This document shows positions 34,800-45,395 of a stretch of 64,000 nucleotides of DNA, in pieces; the stretch's first letter is position 1, and every line of letters begins with the position of its first letter. The notes under the pieces are model-generated. The model did no database searches and was not told the DNA's origin. It saw only the letters and a program-made list of their open reading frames with translations. A program made the position numbers and the translations under genes. The DNA is taken from contig CM036760.1 of NCBI GenBank assembly GCA_020796225.1, positions 169,501-233,500 of the forward strand, in the 5' to 3' direction. The stretch comes from Arion vulgaris (taxonomy: Eukaryota > Mollusca > Gastropoda > Stylommatophora > Arionidae).

Positions 34800-36030
34800 T
34801 GTCTATCATTGAGAGGGACTCACCTGTCAGAACTTCAACATCACACATTTTAAACGTCCTGTTCTGTTCGGCAACTTGCCCTTTACTTTAGCCCAGACAA
34901 GCTCTATCGGATTGAGGTGAGCATGATATGGAGGTGTCGCAAAGACGTGTGGGGATTCCCAATGATTTTGTCAATATGAAACACCTTTGTCTTTTGTCAT
35001 CCTCAAGGGGCAACAACTCGGGTTTCAAAAATGTATCATCGAAGCTGACATTTTCCTTAGCAAGCCAAGTCCTAATTTGATCTTTTGTATTTGATGCAGT
35101 TGGTACTTTGTCTTCCGCTGATACTGCGTTGTGATAGGATGCATTATCCATTACCAAGCATGATCCGTCTGTTTAAATTGGGTAGATCTTTCTCCATCCA
35201 GTGCCTGAAAATAGTCCATTTTTTTATGTGGGGTAGTCCCTACCGTAGGTACTTTTTGATTGGAAATAAGTCAGCGTCATGGAAAAACTACACTCTTCCA
35301 AATTTTTGGTAAAATACGCTGCCTTTGCTGCTTGGTTTTTTCTTTTCTGTTCACCGTCTACTGATTGCCATTCTTAGCATTGGTGTGGTGAGCATTGACC
35401 CAGGATTCGCCCAAATATACAATATCATAGCCTTGCCTCCCCCGCTCACGGATCTCCCTTCAGGTATTTACTTCGGGCAGAAAATTAAATGTGGCTTTTC
35501 ACAAATAATATTCCTGCCGCCTATAGTTTTCTAAAGGGGTAAGGCGGCTCTTACAATTTTCCATAGAGTACTTTTAGAAATGTCTATGCTGCAATCTGAT
35601 TGCAGTTTTAATTTCAGTTTCTAGGAAGTAACAAGTTGATTTGTCGCAAACATTTTCAAGGCTCCCGTCTTATGACATCTATGTCAAAGTCGTCAATTGT
35701 TCTTTCCGTCCTGCTGACATTAGTGCACTTTGTTCCTGTTTAATCCATCAGGAAAAGTTCTCATTCAGACCAAGCGCCAGTTCGTTCGTTTCTAAAGGGT
35801 TGAATATCGCAATATAGATGACCTCTTAGATTCCCTACGGAAGTGTTGGTATAGTAAAACTGTAACCTTCTGCATTGTTATAAATGTGCACCAGACTCAT
35901 TATGAATGTGATATCAATGTCAGTTTTGATAAGAAACCCAATATGATCAATAGCTTCATACAAATAGCGAGATACACTATAACTATACAACGGTATCCCA
36001 ATTATAACGTCATATGCTTCCACTTTCCCA
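34800..36030 (-). pseudogene. DDE_3-type transposase, broken
   Basis: The minus strand carries several short frames of one transposase. L-V-M-D-N-A-S-Y-H-N at about 35130-35160 holds the second catalytic aspartate. I-R-T-W-L-A-K-E-N-V-S-F and K-P-E-L-L follow, then near 34880-34945 P-P-Y-H-A-H-L-N-P-I-E-L-V-W-A-K-V-K with the third acidic residue. This order is that of the IS630/Tc1/mariner DDE_3 family, in which the enzyme cuts and rejoins transposon ends. The block carrying the first aspartate was not identified. Frameshifts between blocks show it is dead. Confidence 0.75.
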
Positions 36031-36245
36031 AAGTCGACTGGTTCGGTGCACAGGAATTCCCGTGAAATTGTTGTTTACTCACGATATTTTAATGTTACCA
36101 ATGTATTTTTAGAACAACGCGTCTGTGTACCGTAGATCTGTTACTATTGTGTACAATCCGATGAGGTTGATTTTAATATAACCTGAAGAAGAAATATTTC
36201 AAACTACATCAAATTTTCTTGGAAAAAAATTTTTCCCTTAGTGTC

Positions 36246-36347
36246 ATGGATATTCTAAGGCTGCTTGCAAAAAATCACTGAGACCCAACAGGTAGTTTTC
36301 GAGAAAATCAATTTCAAACGTGCTCACGAATTAATGGACAGACTATA
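36246..36347 (-). repeat. Right terminal inverted repeat, inner transposon
   Basis: Inverted match to 34229-34328; ends GGACAGACTATA. Confidence 0.9.
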
Positions 36348-36947
36348 ATTTCGATATACGTCTTAACTAAATGTCGTCTCGCACTAATGACGTCAATTCT
36401 TTACCAAGTTCAAGCCCGAGTCGTTGGTGCCCGAAAATGCAAGAACTTTTAAAAAATCGTGAATTTCGCCCTGAATGTTGCTATTTTTGTCATCAATGTA
36501 TTAAATTGCTGTAACATGAGTTTTCTTCAACCATGCCAACAAAGGCGTTAAATATATAGCACAAAGAAGGAAACTTCTAGATGGTATGATTGTTTGAATG
36601 GAAAAAATATTTTGTAGCGTCGGGAACATGTGTAGTTCATATGCAAGTTTTCAAGTTATTTCATCAAATGGTTACAAAGATACACATTTTTATCAGTGGG
36701 CATGACAAGTTGAACGGACTATAAGATCTTCCTTGTTGTAATGTATCTTTTTGTTTATCTTGTTGTCATATTTATCTATTAAACATTTACCATCATCATC
36801 ATGTGACCGCATTATATCTATGACATCAAGAAGATGATATTCTTGGAACACATTTAATTTGTTTACTTTTTTTAAAAAGACAAAAATATTAAGATGTGAT
36901 TAAAATAATAAAGAAAGACAAAAACATCAAATTGTGTCTATCCGTAG

Positions 36948-37020
36948 ATGTTGGAGTTCTATAGCAGCACATGTGTTTTATTGATTGCTCAAGCAACGTT
37001 CACTCTAGTGACGTCAGAAG
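36948..37020 (+). CDS. Signal-peptide exon of a C-type lectin domain gene (exon 1, coding part)
   Basis: A 73-nt coding exon starting at ATG 36948 and ending at a GTAATA donor in phase 1. The 24 residues begin M-L-E-F-Y-S-S and continue as a hydrophobic run with C-V-L-L-I-A, ending L-V-T-S-E. This is a good secretion signal. Joined in frame to 44965, the first residue of the next exon becomes aspartate, leading into the lectin domain. A second exon of exactly the same length, phase and hydrophobic pattern lies at 51631-51703, which strengthens the call. Promoter and 5' UTR were not recognised. The intron that follows (about 7.9 kb) is full of repeats and transposons. Confidence 0.6.
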
Positions 37021-37120
37021 GTAATAATAAACTACATTGTTCCTGAGGTCGTCACGTTGCTATTGTGACCATGTTGTACAGAATGTCATAAATAAAAATG
37101 TCAGTTATATTATTCTATCT

Positions 37121-38786
37121 TTCACCAAGTCTCAGATATTTTTCTTTCATATAGTCTCAGATATTTATCTTACTTATAGTCTCAGATATTTATCTTACAG
37201 TCTCAGATATTTATCTTTCTTACAGTCTTAGATATTTATCTTACAGTCTCAGATATTTGTCTTACAGTCTCAGATATTTATCTTACTTATAGTCTCAGAT
37301 ATTTATCTTACTTACAGTATTAGATATTTTATCTTACGGTCCCCAGATATTTATCTTACTTACAATCTCAGATATTTATCTTACAATCTCAGATATTTAT
37401 ATAACTTATAGTCTCAGATATTTATATAACTTACAGTCTCAGATATTTATCTTTCTTACAGTCTCAGATATTTATCTTACTTATAGTCTCAGATATTTAT
37501 CTTGCTTATAGTCTCAGATATTTATATAACATAGTCTAGATATTTATCTTACTTACAGTCTCATATATTTATCTTTCTTGCAGTATCAGATATTTATCTT
37601 TCTTACAGTCTCAGATATTTATCTTACAGTCTCAGATATTTATCTTACTTACAGTCTCAGATATTTATCTTACAGTCTCAGATATTTATCTTACTTACAG
37701 TCTCAGATATTTATCTTACAATCTCTGATATTTATCTTTCTTACAGTCTCAGATATTTATCTTACAGTCTCAGATATTTATCTTACTTACAATCTCAGAT
37801 ATTTCTCTACAGTCTCAGATATTTATCTTGCCCAGTCTCAAATATTTATCTTCTACAGTCTCATATATTTATCTCCACAATCTCAGATATTTATCTTACA
37901 GTCTCAAAATATTTATCTTACAGTCAGATATTTATCTTCTTATCTCAGTATTTATTTTCATGCAGTCTCAGATATTTATCTTTTTATCTCAGATATTTAT
38001 CTTACTTGCAGTCTCAGATATTTATCTTACCTAAAATCCCAGATATTTATCTTACTTACAGTCTCAGATATTTATCTTACTTGCAGTCTCAGATATTTAT
38101 CTTACAGTCTCAGATATTTATCTTCACAGTCTCAGATATTTATCTAACACAGTCTCAGATATTTATCTTCTACAGTCTCAGATATTTATCTTACTTGCAG
38201 TCTCAGATATTTATCTTACAGTCAGATATTTATCTTGCCACATCCTATATTCATCTTACTTCGTCTCAGATATTTATCTTACTTGCAGTCTCGATATTTA
38301 TCTTACAGTCTCATATATTTATCTTACTTGTCTCAGATATTTATCTTCTTGAGTCTCAGATATTTATCTTACAGTCTCAGATATTTATCTTACAGTCTCA
38401 GATATTTATCTTTCTTACAGTCTCAGATATTTATCTTACTTACAGTCTCAGATATTTATCTTACTTGCAGTCTCAGATATTTATCTTACAGTCAGATATT
38501 TATCTTACTTACAGTCTCATATATTCATCTTACTTACAGTCTCAGATATTTATCTTACTTGCAGTCTCAGATATTTATCTTACAGTCTCATATATTTATC
38601 TTACTTACAGTCCCCAGATATTTATCTTACTTACAGTCTCAGATATTTAACTTACTTACAATGTCAGATATTTATCTTACTTACAATCTCAGATATTTAT
38701 TTTACTTAATCTCAGATATTTATCTTACTTACAGTCTCAGATATTTATCTTACAGTCTCAGATATTTATCTTACTTACAATCTCAG
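37121..38786. repeat. 25/21-bp tandem array, about 70 copies
   Basis: The unit is TCTTACTTACAGTCTCAGATA plus TTTA (25 bp), with a short 21-bp form lacking TTAC. Long and short units alternate irregularly. The array is about 100 bp downstream of the signal-peptide exon, so it lies in the putative first intron. Each unit carries a TTACAG-like string resembling a splice acceptor. Open frames repeating Q-I-F-I-L are artefacts. Confidence 0.95.
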
Positions 38787-38859
38787 TCATGTTTATCAGT
38801 GCATATGAAATACTTTAAATTGATTAGAATTGTTTCAAACTTTATTATCAAGTTGTCTA

Positions 38860-39427
38860 CAACAGTGCTGTCCAAACGTTTTTGATAATGTGGCGCAATT
38901 GACTGATGGTTGGGGATGGGCATGCGCCACGTGACGATTGATGTAATAATACAAACAATACAAATTGTCATAAAATTATATTTGTAGTATTATTAATTTT
39001 AAAAAAAGTAATAGATGAAAATTTAATCCTGACTTATAATCCTAACGTAATCTTAACTAAAACAAATTATTACTTACATTGTACATAATCAGTTTGAAAT
39101 TTGCTTGCATTTCTCTGTAAGCTAAACAGTCTGGTGTGTAATTGGTACAGGCTGCTTGGTGCATCATCTAAGTGTAGTCTGTCAAGCAGGATCGGTTTTA
39201 TCTTTGATAATGTTTGTAAATGAAACTAGACTTCAAAAATTAGATGATCAAAAGTATGAATATATTTTCTGAGCAACACTACTAATTATTATATATTTAT
39301 TATTGTACACCAAAGCATTGTCCCCCAGAACTTTTTATAAGTATCATGGGAGGGTTTACAAATATGTCTTCTCGCAGATTTCAGATTTCTAATTCTATTT
39401 CTACAAAAATTATATTTTTTGAAAACG
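38860..39427 (-). mobile_element. hAT-like transposon relic
   Basis: CAGTGCTGTCCAAACGTTTTT at about 38862 followed by GTGGCGC is a typical hAT terminus. The minus-strand frame 39516-39289 encodes a fragment with S-R-S-H-D-T-like and F-W-G-T-M-L patterns, similar to C-terminal hAT transposase. The rest is too decayed to read, and the opposite end was not found. Confidence 0.5.
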
Positions 39428-39862
39428 TTACCTACCCTACTTCCAAGTTCAGTTGCATCAACAGAAACGAATGGGTTGTTCATAAACATTATAATTGGCT
39501 CAATGGTTGAAAACACCTACCCTACTCCAAGTTCAGTTGCATCAACAGAAACGAATGGGTTGTTCATAAACATTATAATTGACTCATGGTTGAAACTTGA
39601 CCTACCCTACTTCCAAGTTCAGTTGCATCAACAGAAACGAATGGGTTGTTCATAAACATTATAATTGGCTCAATGTTTGAAACTTGACCTACCCTACTTC
39701 CCAAATTCTATTGCATCAACAGAAACGAATGGGTTGTTCATAAAAATTATAATTGACTCAATGGTTGAAAAATTGACCTACCCTACTTAAGTTCAGTTGC
39801 ATCAACAAAAAACGAATGTGTTGTTCATAAACATTATAATTGGCTCAATGGGTTTAAAACTG
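39428..39862. repeat. About 86-bp tandem array made of transposase coding sequence
   Basis: Five copies of a unit of 85-90 bp, each with CTACCCTACTTCCAAGTTCA, GTTGCATCAACAGAAACGAA and TGGGTTGTTCATAAACATT. On the minus strand a unit encodes P-I-I-M-F-M-N-N-P-F-V-S-V-D-A-T-E-L-G-S. This is contiguous with the hAT-like frame at 39289-39430, so a piece of transposase gene appears to have been amplified in tandem. Confidence 0.8.
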
Positions 39863-40079
39863 ATTAAATATGTGATCAAATTGAACAGTAAAAATGTAAC
39901 CTTTCCCGTATAGTGTCCATTTCTGGCAACTACTAATCCGCTTCATTTCATGGCTTAAACATGCTTGTTTTGTGACCTATGATTCATTCAGTGTTCTGCT
40001 AAAGACTAGCTGAGACATTTGTCCTATTGCCCAAATCATAAATTAACAAACTTAAGAAGAGGACACTCAAAACAAATAC
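39863..40079. other. Unassigned sequence between relics
   Basis: AT-rich, no motif recognised; may be the remaining part of the hAT relic. Confidence 0.4.
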
Positions 40080-40242
40080 ATACAAAAGTAGCAGAGTAAG
40101 TAGCAAGTGCTTTAAAAAATTACAGATGAAACACGAACAGCAGAAGAAGAATTAAATATATTCAAAGAAAACATCACAGAAGCTGCCACAGGCAAAACAT
40201 TGTGGGACACCCATTAACATCAAAACTAGCAGAAAATGGGAA

Positions 40243-40860
40243 GACAACACCATGGTGGAATGAAAAGTCAAAAGAAGCTGTCAAGGAAACATGTGACACC
40301 ATAAAGTCTAGTAGAAAATGAAAGAAGACAACACCATGGTGGAATGAATAAGTCAAAAAAAGCTGTCGGAAACATGTGACACCATAAAGTCTAGCGAAAT
40401 GAAAGAAGACAACACCATGGTGGAATGAATAAGTCAAAGAAGCTGTCAAGGAAACATGTGACACCATAAAGTCTGTAGAAAATGAAGAAGACAACACCAT
40501 GGTGGAATGAATAAGTCAGAAGCTGTCAAGGAAACATGGACACCATAAAAGTTGGGAGAAAATGAAGAAGACAACACCATGGTGGAATGAATAAGTAAAA
40601 GAAGCTGTCAAGGAAACATGTGACACCATAAAGTCTAGTAGAAAATGAAAAAAGACAACACCATGGTGGAATGAATAAGTAAAGAAGCTGTCAAGGAAAC
40701 ATGTGACACCATAAAATCTAGCAGAAAATGAAAGAAGACAACACCATGGTGGAATGAATAAGTCAAAGAAGCTGTCAAGGAAACATGTGACACCATAAAG
40801 TCCCAGTAGAAAATGAGAAGACAACACCATGGTGGAATGAATAAATCAAAAAAGCTGTAA
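40243..40860. repeat. About 84-bp tandem array made of LINE coding sequence
   Basis: Eight copies with starts near 40243, 40327, 40408, 40490, 40569, 40652, 40736 and 40818. The unit holds GACAACACCATGGTGGAATG, AAGAAGCTGTCAAGGAAACA and GTGACACCATAAAGTCTAG. It encodes the LINE F segment K-T-T-P-W-W-N-E-x-V-K-E-A-V-K-E, and the first unit is continuous with LINE F upstream sequence. Thus a piece of the LINE was expanded in place. Minus-strand frames across it are artefacts. Confidence 0.9.
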
Positions 40861-42003
40861 AACAAGACAAAAAAAAAAAAAAGAACAATTTAAAAAAAGA
40901 AAAAGTGACCAAACTTTAGAAACACCAAAGAAATGAGGCAAGACTAAAATATGGGATTAAGAATGCAAGAAAACAGAACCCAAAAATAAAAATGAAAGAA
41001 ACCCAAAATGGAAAAGAATTTGACAAAGAAAAAAATTGATACAAGGAGAAAGCTTAACAAAAGCAAGAAAAAACTAAAAAGAATCAAAAGGAACAAGGGA
41101 AATTTTAAAATGAAAAAAAAAGAAAATACAAACTAGGAGAAATAGATAACAGAACTACAACCCAACAGAAATCATAAATGACGAAAATGGAAAATAATTA
41201 AGCGACACACAACTCAGTCTTAAGAGATGGCAAGAATACTTCAATCAACTCCTCAATATCACATCAATAGGAAATGAAGACCCACAACCTACCAATATAA
41301 CAGAAATAACTGAACTAGAACCAGAAATACTGAAGTCAGAAAGCAATACGATAGAATGGGTATACAGACTGTTCAACCCCGTCTGGATCTCAGGAAAGAC
41401 CAGAAGACTGGAGGGAAAAGCACTAATAGTTTCCATATGGAAAAAGAAAGGTAGGAAAAGAGACATTACAAAGTATAGAGGGGTCTCGTTACTGACCATA
41501 TCGAAAAAATATTTTGTAAAATTCTTGAAGAAAGGTTGCGCCATACCATCGAACCACAGGTCAGCGACTCCAGATGGGGTTTAGGAGGAATAGGAGCTGT
41601 ACAAACGCAATATTCGCTCTCAGACAGTTAGTGGAAAGGATAGTCGAATCTGAAAACACCTGCACGTTGCGTTCGTAGAACATGAAAAGCTTTCGACCGC
41701 GTAGACAGAAACAAGTTGGGAAATATTGTCAAACTATGGAGTTAATAACCACCTAATTAACTATGCAAGGCATCTAAAAAAACAGCCAGTGCAAGTTAGA
41801 ACAAACACAGGTCTATCAGATAAGTTCCATTTTTGGGTCAGTAGTAAGTAAAGGATGGTACTATCACCGCTGCTGTTCATCACATATATAAATCAAATCT
41901 GTAAAACTGCTAACACTAGTAAGAGAACAACTTTGGGGGAACTCTTAAACGAATTTTTTTTTGCAGACGACCAAGCAATCAATATCAACAACAGAGGAAC
42001 AGC

Positions 42004-42018
42004 TCATCAACACAGTAA
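42004..42018. repeat. Target-site duplication of PLE 2, left
   Basis: TCATCAACACAGTAA, identical to 43449-43463. Confidence 0.7.
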
Positions 42019-43448
42019 TGCGATTACGAAATCAACAAAAATGAGGTGGTCAGACTAAATTAGATCAGATCTGGAGAAAATCGTTAGGGTGGCTGCGGTA
42101 ATACTGAGGATATAGGCGATAGAGTAAAGACGGGTATATACAATATTACATAAGTGAAAAATTAACTATAAGTTTGAAAAAAAACACCCCAACGTTTCCG
42201 GTGCAAGACCTTTATCAAGAACACAAAAACTAAATTAACAAAAACATGATACTAACAAATGATCTGAATCAGATGCTGGCATACGTACCTGTGTGGCTCT
42301 TGGTCAGCATCTCGTGAATGATAGAATGGACGGAAATAGGGAAGACTATTAGGTTCCCGTTTGGGCTGGTCAATGGGAAAAGGGGTCAGTGGCAGGTTAC
42401 TAAGATATTGTTTGTACAGGTGGGAACAAGACCCCGTGGGAAGAGCAGGAGAGGTAGGTGGAAGAAACGTGAGATAATAGCGTTAATGACCGACATAGCA
42501 TACTGATGTGAAAACACGTACCCCATACAACATGAGCCCTATTCGGCTAATATGGATTGCATACTCTCCGATAACAAAGGCGGTTGTATCCAATGTTCCC
42601 GAGGGGACTACATTTCCTCTTCTGTCGTCCACTCTCCAGCCACCTCCCTGTTTTTATATCTATCAGTATCATGACACTATCACCCCTATTCATCGTCAGA
42701 ATTTGGCTCACCTCTGAAACCTGACACTTCTCTCCCCTCTGTTCCAGCCCACGACATTGGATTCTGCCTGTGGTTGCCGGGGCACACAGGATCATATTAA
42801 ATTAGGCTAGTCGTTGGGGGACATTGGTCGAGAATTCCCAGTTTGATCACTGGGGGCCCGTTCTAGTGTCATGTTCTATCCATTTCTTCTTTCATATTTT
42901 CTTCTGCACGTTATCGTCTGGTATACATATCTGTGGGACACTTACAGTGTGTCTGTTACAAACCCGGAACATTGGAGCACTACCTGCCTTTGTTATCGGA
43001 AGTATGCAATCCATATTTGCGAATAGGGCTCATGTTGTATGGGGATTCGTTTTACACATCAGTATACTATGTCGGGCATTGCTATTATCTCAGTTTGTTC
43101 CACCTTTCCTCTCCTGCTCTTCCCACGTGGGGTCTTTGTTCCCACCTGTACGAACAATATCTTACGTAACCTGCCACTGACCCTTTCCCTTGACCAACCA
43201 ATCGGTAACCTAATAATCTTCCTATTTCCTGTCCTTTCTATCATTCACGAGATGCTGACCAAGAGCCACGCAGGTACGTATGCCAGTATCTTTTGATTCA
43301 GATCATTTGTTAGTATCATGTTTTAGTTAATTTAGTTTTTGTGTTCTTGATAAAGGTCTAAGCACCGAAACGTTGAGTGTTGTTTTTTCATATCTTATAA
43401 TTAATTTTTCCTTCTTATGTAATACTGTATATACCAGTCTTTGCTCTA
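42019..43448. mobile_element. Inverted-repeat Penelope-like insertion (PLE 2)
   Basis: Two inverted arms, about 42118-42605 and 42960-43448, match across most of their length. Both carry AACGTTTC/GAAACGTT with an adjacent TTGATAAAGGT string (42190-42222 and 43345-43377). The right arm abuts the target duplication. About 99 bp lie between the left duplication and the left arm, the same asymmetry as in PLE 1. The central 42606-42959 region has no recognisable coding sequence, so this is a non-coding, inverted terminal portion. Assignment to Penelope-like elements rests on the shared end motif and architecture. Confidence 0.7.
43345..43377 (+). other. Hammerhead-like motif in PLE 2 right arm
   Basis: TTGATAAA-GGT-loop-ACC-GAAACGTTG. 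A three-pair stem separates TTGATAA from GAAAC, as in the PLE 1 motif but with different stem bases. The left arm copy is GGT-CTTGC-ACC-GGAAAC. Stem pairing is kept in both arms. Confidence 0.4.
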
Positions 43449-43740
43449 TCATCAACACAGTAACAGACTCCAGTTAACATGCAACGAATACAATATGAGA
43501 ATAAACATTGACAAAACTGGAGTAATGACATTCGCTAGAGAAAAAACCACCACTATCTCCATCGACAAACGTCCATTAAAACAAGTCAAAGACTTTACAT
43601 TTCTAGGGAGCATCTTTTCAGCAAACGGAAGAATAACTAACAAAATCCAACATAGATGCAATATAGCAAATCAAACACTAGAACAAATGACGCCAATTTT
43701 AAAATGGTAACAGGTCGCTGAAAGGCAAACAGGATTAGAG
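43449..43740 (+). mobile_element. LINE F, continuation after PLE 2
   Basis: The first 15 bases are the right target duplication. The frame then encodes L-T-C-N-E-Y-N-M-R-I-N-I-D-K-T-G-V-M-T-F, the conserved reverse transcriptase segment after motif C. F-L-G-S-I-F-S-A-N-G and T-N-K-I-Q-H-R follow. It ends against a large tetranucleotide microsatellite at 43741; the LINE tail is missing. Confidence 0.8.
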
Positions 43741-43764
43741 TAAAGATAGATAGATAGATAGATG

Positions 43765-43815
<51 letters not shown>

Positions 43816-44388
43816 GGATGGATGGATGGATGGATGGATGGATGGATGGATGGATGGATGGATGGATGGATGGATGGATGGATGGATGGATGGATGGATG
43901 GATGGATGGATGGATGGATGGATGGATGGATGGATGGATGGATGAGATGGATGGATGGATGGATGGATGGATGATGGATGGATGGATGGATGGATGGATG
44001 GATGGATGGATGGATGGATGATGGATGGATGGATGGATGGATGGATGGATGGATGGATGGATGGATGGATGGATGGATGGATGATGGATGGATGATGGAT
44101 GGATGGATGGATGGATGGATGGATGGATGGATGGATGGATGATGGATGGATGGATGGATGGATGGATGGATGGATGGATGGATGGATGGATGGATAGATA
44201 TGGATGATGATGATATAGATGGATAGATGGATAGATGATAGATGGATAAATGGATAGATGGATAAATGGATAAATGGATAGATGGATAAATGGATAAAGG
44301 ATAGATAGAATGGATGGATGGGTGGATGGATATAAATAAATAGATAGATAGATAGATATATAGATATATAGATAGATAGATAGATAGT

Positions 44389-44419
<31 letters not shown>

Positions 44420-44498
44420 GCAGGCAGGCGGCAGGCAGGCGGCAGGCAGGCAGGCAGGCAGGCATGCAGGCAGGCAGGCAGGCAGGCAGGCAGGCATG

Positions 44499-44537
<39 letters not shown>

Positions 44538-44912
44538 ACAGGCAGACAGGCAGACAGGCAGACAGGCAGACAGGCAGACAGGCAGACAGGCAGACAGGCA
44601 GACAGGCAGACAGGCAGACAGACAGAGAGACAGAGAGACAGAGAGACAGAGAGACAGAGAGACAGAGACAGAGAGACAGAGAGACAGGTAGACAGGTAGA
44701 CAGGTAGACAGGAGACAGGTAGACAGGTAGACAGGAGACAGGTAGACAGGTCGGTCGGTCGGTCAGTAGGAGGAGTAGGAGTGTAGGTAGGTAGGTGGTA
44801 TGCAGGTAGGTGGTGAGTGGTAGGCAGGTAGGCAGGTGTAGGCAGGAGTAGGAGGAGGTAGGTAGGTAGGTAGGTAGGTAGTTAGGTAGGTAGGTAGGTA
44901 GGTAGGTAGTAA
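43741..44912. repeat. Tetranucleotide microsatellite mosaic, 1.2 kb
   Basis: Successive blocks: (TAGA)n 43746-43812, (TGGA)n to about 44190, mixed TAGA/TGGA to about 44395, (CAGA)n, (CAGG)n to about 44540, alternating CAGACAGG to about 44620, CAGAGAGA, CAGGTAGA, GGTC, then (GTAG)n to 44907. Each block differs from its neighbour by about one base per unit. It ends about 50 bp before a lectin exon. The I-H-P-S and Q-A-G-R frames are artefacts. Confidence 0.95.
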
Positions 44913-44964
44913 ATATTTGATGTTATCAAAAATTAAATAATGTGTAATGTGATATTTATCCTAG

Positions 44965-45050
44965 ATAATGGTTGTACTAAACCTTGGGTTAGCGGTAACA
45001 CATCCTGCTACTTCTTTGAAATGACAGCACAGTCATGGAACAATGCGCAG
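44965..45050 (+). CDS. C-type lectin domain exon (exon 2)
   Basis: An 86-nt exon between a TTTATCCTAG acceptor and a GTAAAT donor, phase 1 in and phase 0 out. It encodes N-G-C-T-K-P-W-V-S-G-N-T-S-C-Y-F-F, then M-T-A-Q-S-W-N-N-A-Q. This is the canonical start of a C-type lectin-like domain: first cysteine, Pro/Gly-Trp, S-C-Y-x-F, and W-x-x-A before the next conserved cysteine. Joined to the signal exon at 36948, the mature protein would begin almost directly with the domain. Such secreted proteins bind glycans or other ligands and are abundant in invertebrate immunity. Function here is inferred from family only. Confidence 0.8.
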
Positions 45051-45064
45051 GTAAATCATTTCTA

Positions 45065-45395
45065 AACACACTGTCTTTTCATTCACTAATACATACATAA
45101 TCACTTCATTCACTAATAGATACACCAACTGTTAATTCACTAATACATACATCTACATTTCATTCACTAATACACACATCCACACTTCATTCACTAATAC
45201 ATACATCCACACTTCATTCACTAATACACATGTCCACACTTCATTCACTAATACACACATCCACACTTCATTCACTAATACATACATCCACACTTCATTC
45301 ACTAATACACACATCCACACTTCATTCACTAATACATACATCAGCTTTTCATTCACTAATACATACATCCACTCTTCATTCACTAATACATACAT
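45065..45395. repeat. 27-bp tandem array in intron 2
   Basis: About twelve copies of a 27-bp unit, CATTCACTAATACACACATC plus CACACTT. It starts some 15 bp after the exon 2 donor. Frames with repeating H-S-L-I-H-T-S-T-L are artefacts. Confidence 0.9.

Larger units (their letters stand above)
34229..36347 (-). mobile_element. Inner Tc1/mariner-superfamily transposon
   Basis: A 2.1-kb element with inverted ends of about 100 bp: 34229-34328 and 36246-36347, starting TATAGTCTGTCCATTAATTC on both sides. TA flanks fit the TA target preference. A decayed DDE transposase lies on the minus strand between them. It sits inside a second element whose termini begin with a closely similar TATAGTC-GT string. 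Confidence 0.85.
33758..36723. mobile_element. Outer Tc1/mariner-like element with nested insertion
   Basis: The ends are inverted: TATAGTCCGTTCAAC at 33758 and its complement ending at 36723, followed inward by TCATGCCCAC on both sides. TA at each extremity fits a TA target duplication. Apart from the inner element (34229-36347), about 850 bp remain, too short for a transposase, so the outer element is a non-autonomous relative. Confidence 0.7.
40080..42018 (+). mobile_element. LINE F, 5' and reverse transcriptase portion
   Basis: A decayed plus-strand LINE. The start reads T-A-E-E-E-L-N-I-F-K-E-N-I and K-T-T-P-W-W-N-E, the linker between endonuclease and reverse transcriptase. After an internal tandem array (40243-40860) and an A-rich stretch it reads W-G-F-R-R-N-R-S-C-T-N-A-I-F near 41575. 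V-E-H-E-K-A-F-D-R-V-D-R (motif A) follows near 41690, then M-V-L-S-P-L-L-F near 41855 (motif B region) and F-F-A-D-D-Q-A-I near 41965 (motif C, aspartates kept). It is interrupted at 42019 by PLE 2 and resumes at 43464. Confidence 0.8.

Noticed and set aside
37578..38885. Overlapping plus-strand frames of about 200 codons
   Set aside because: Produced by the 25/21-bp intronic array, with the same peptide motif in shifting frames.
40174..40865. Minus-strand frames of about 100 codons with repeated S-F-H-H-G-V-V-F
   Set aside because: Antisense of the LINE F-derived 84-bp array.
43637..44497. 286-codon minus-strand frame of I-H-P-S repeats
   Set aside because: Translation of the (TGGA)n mosaic; composition fully explained by the microsatellite.
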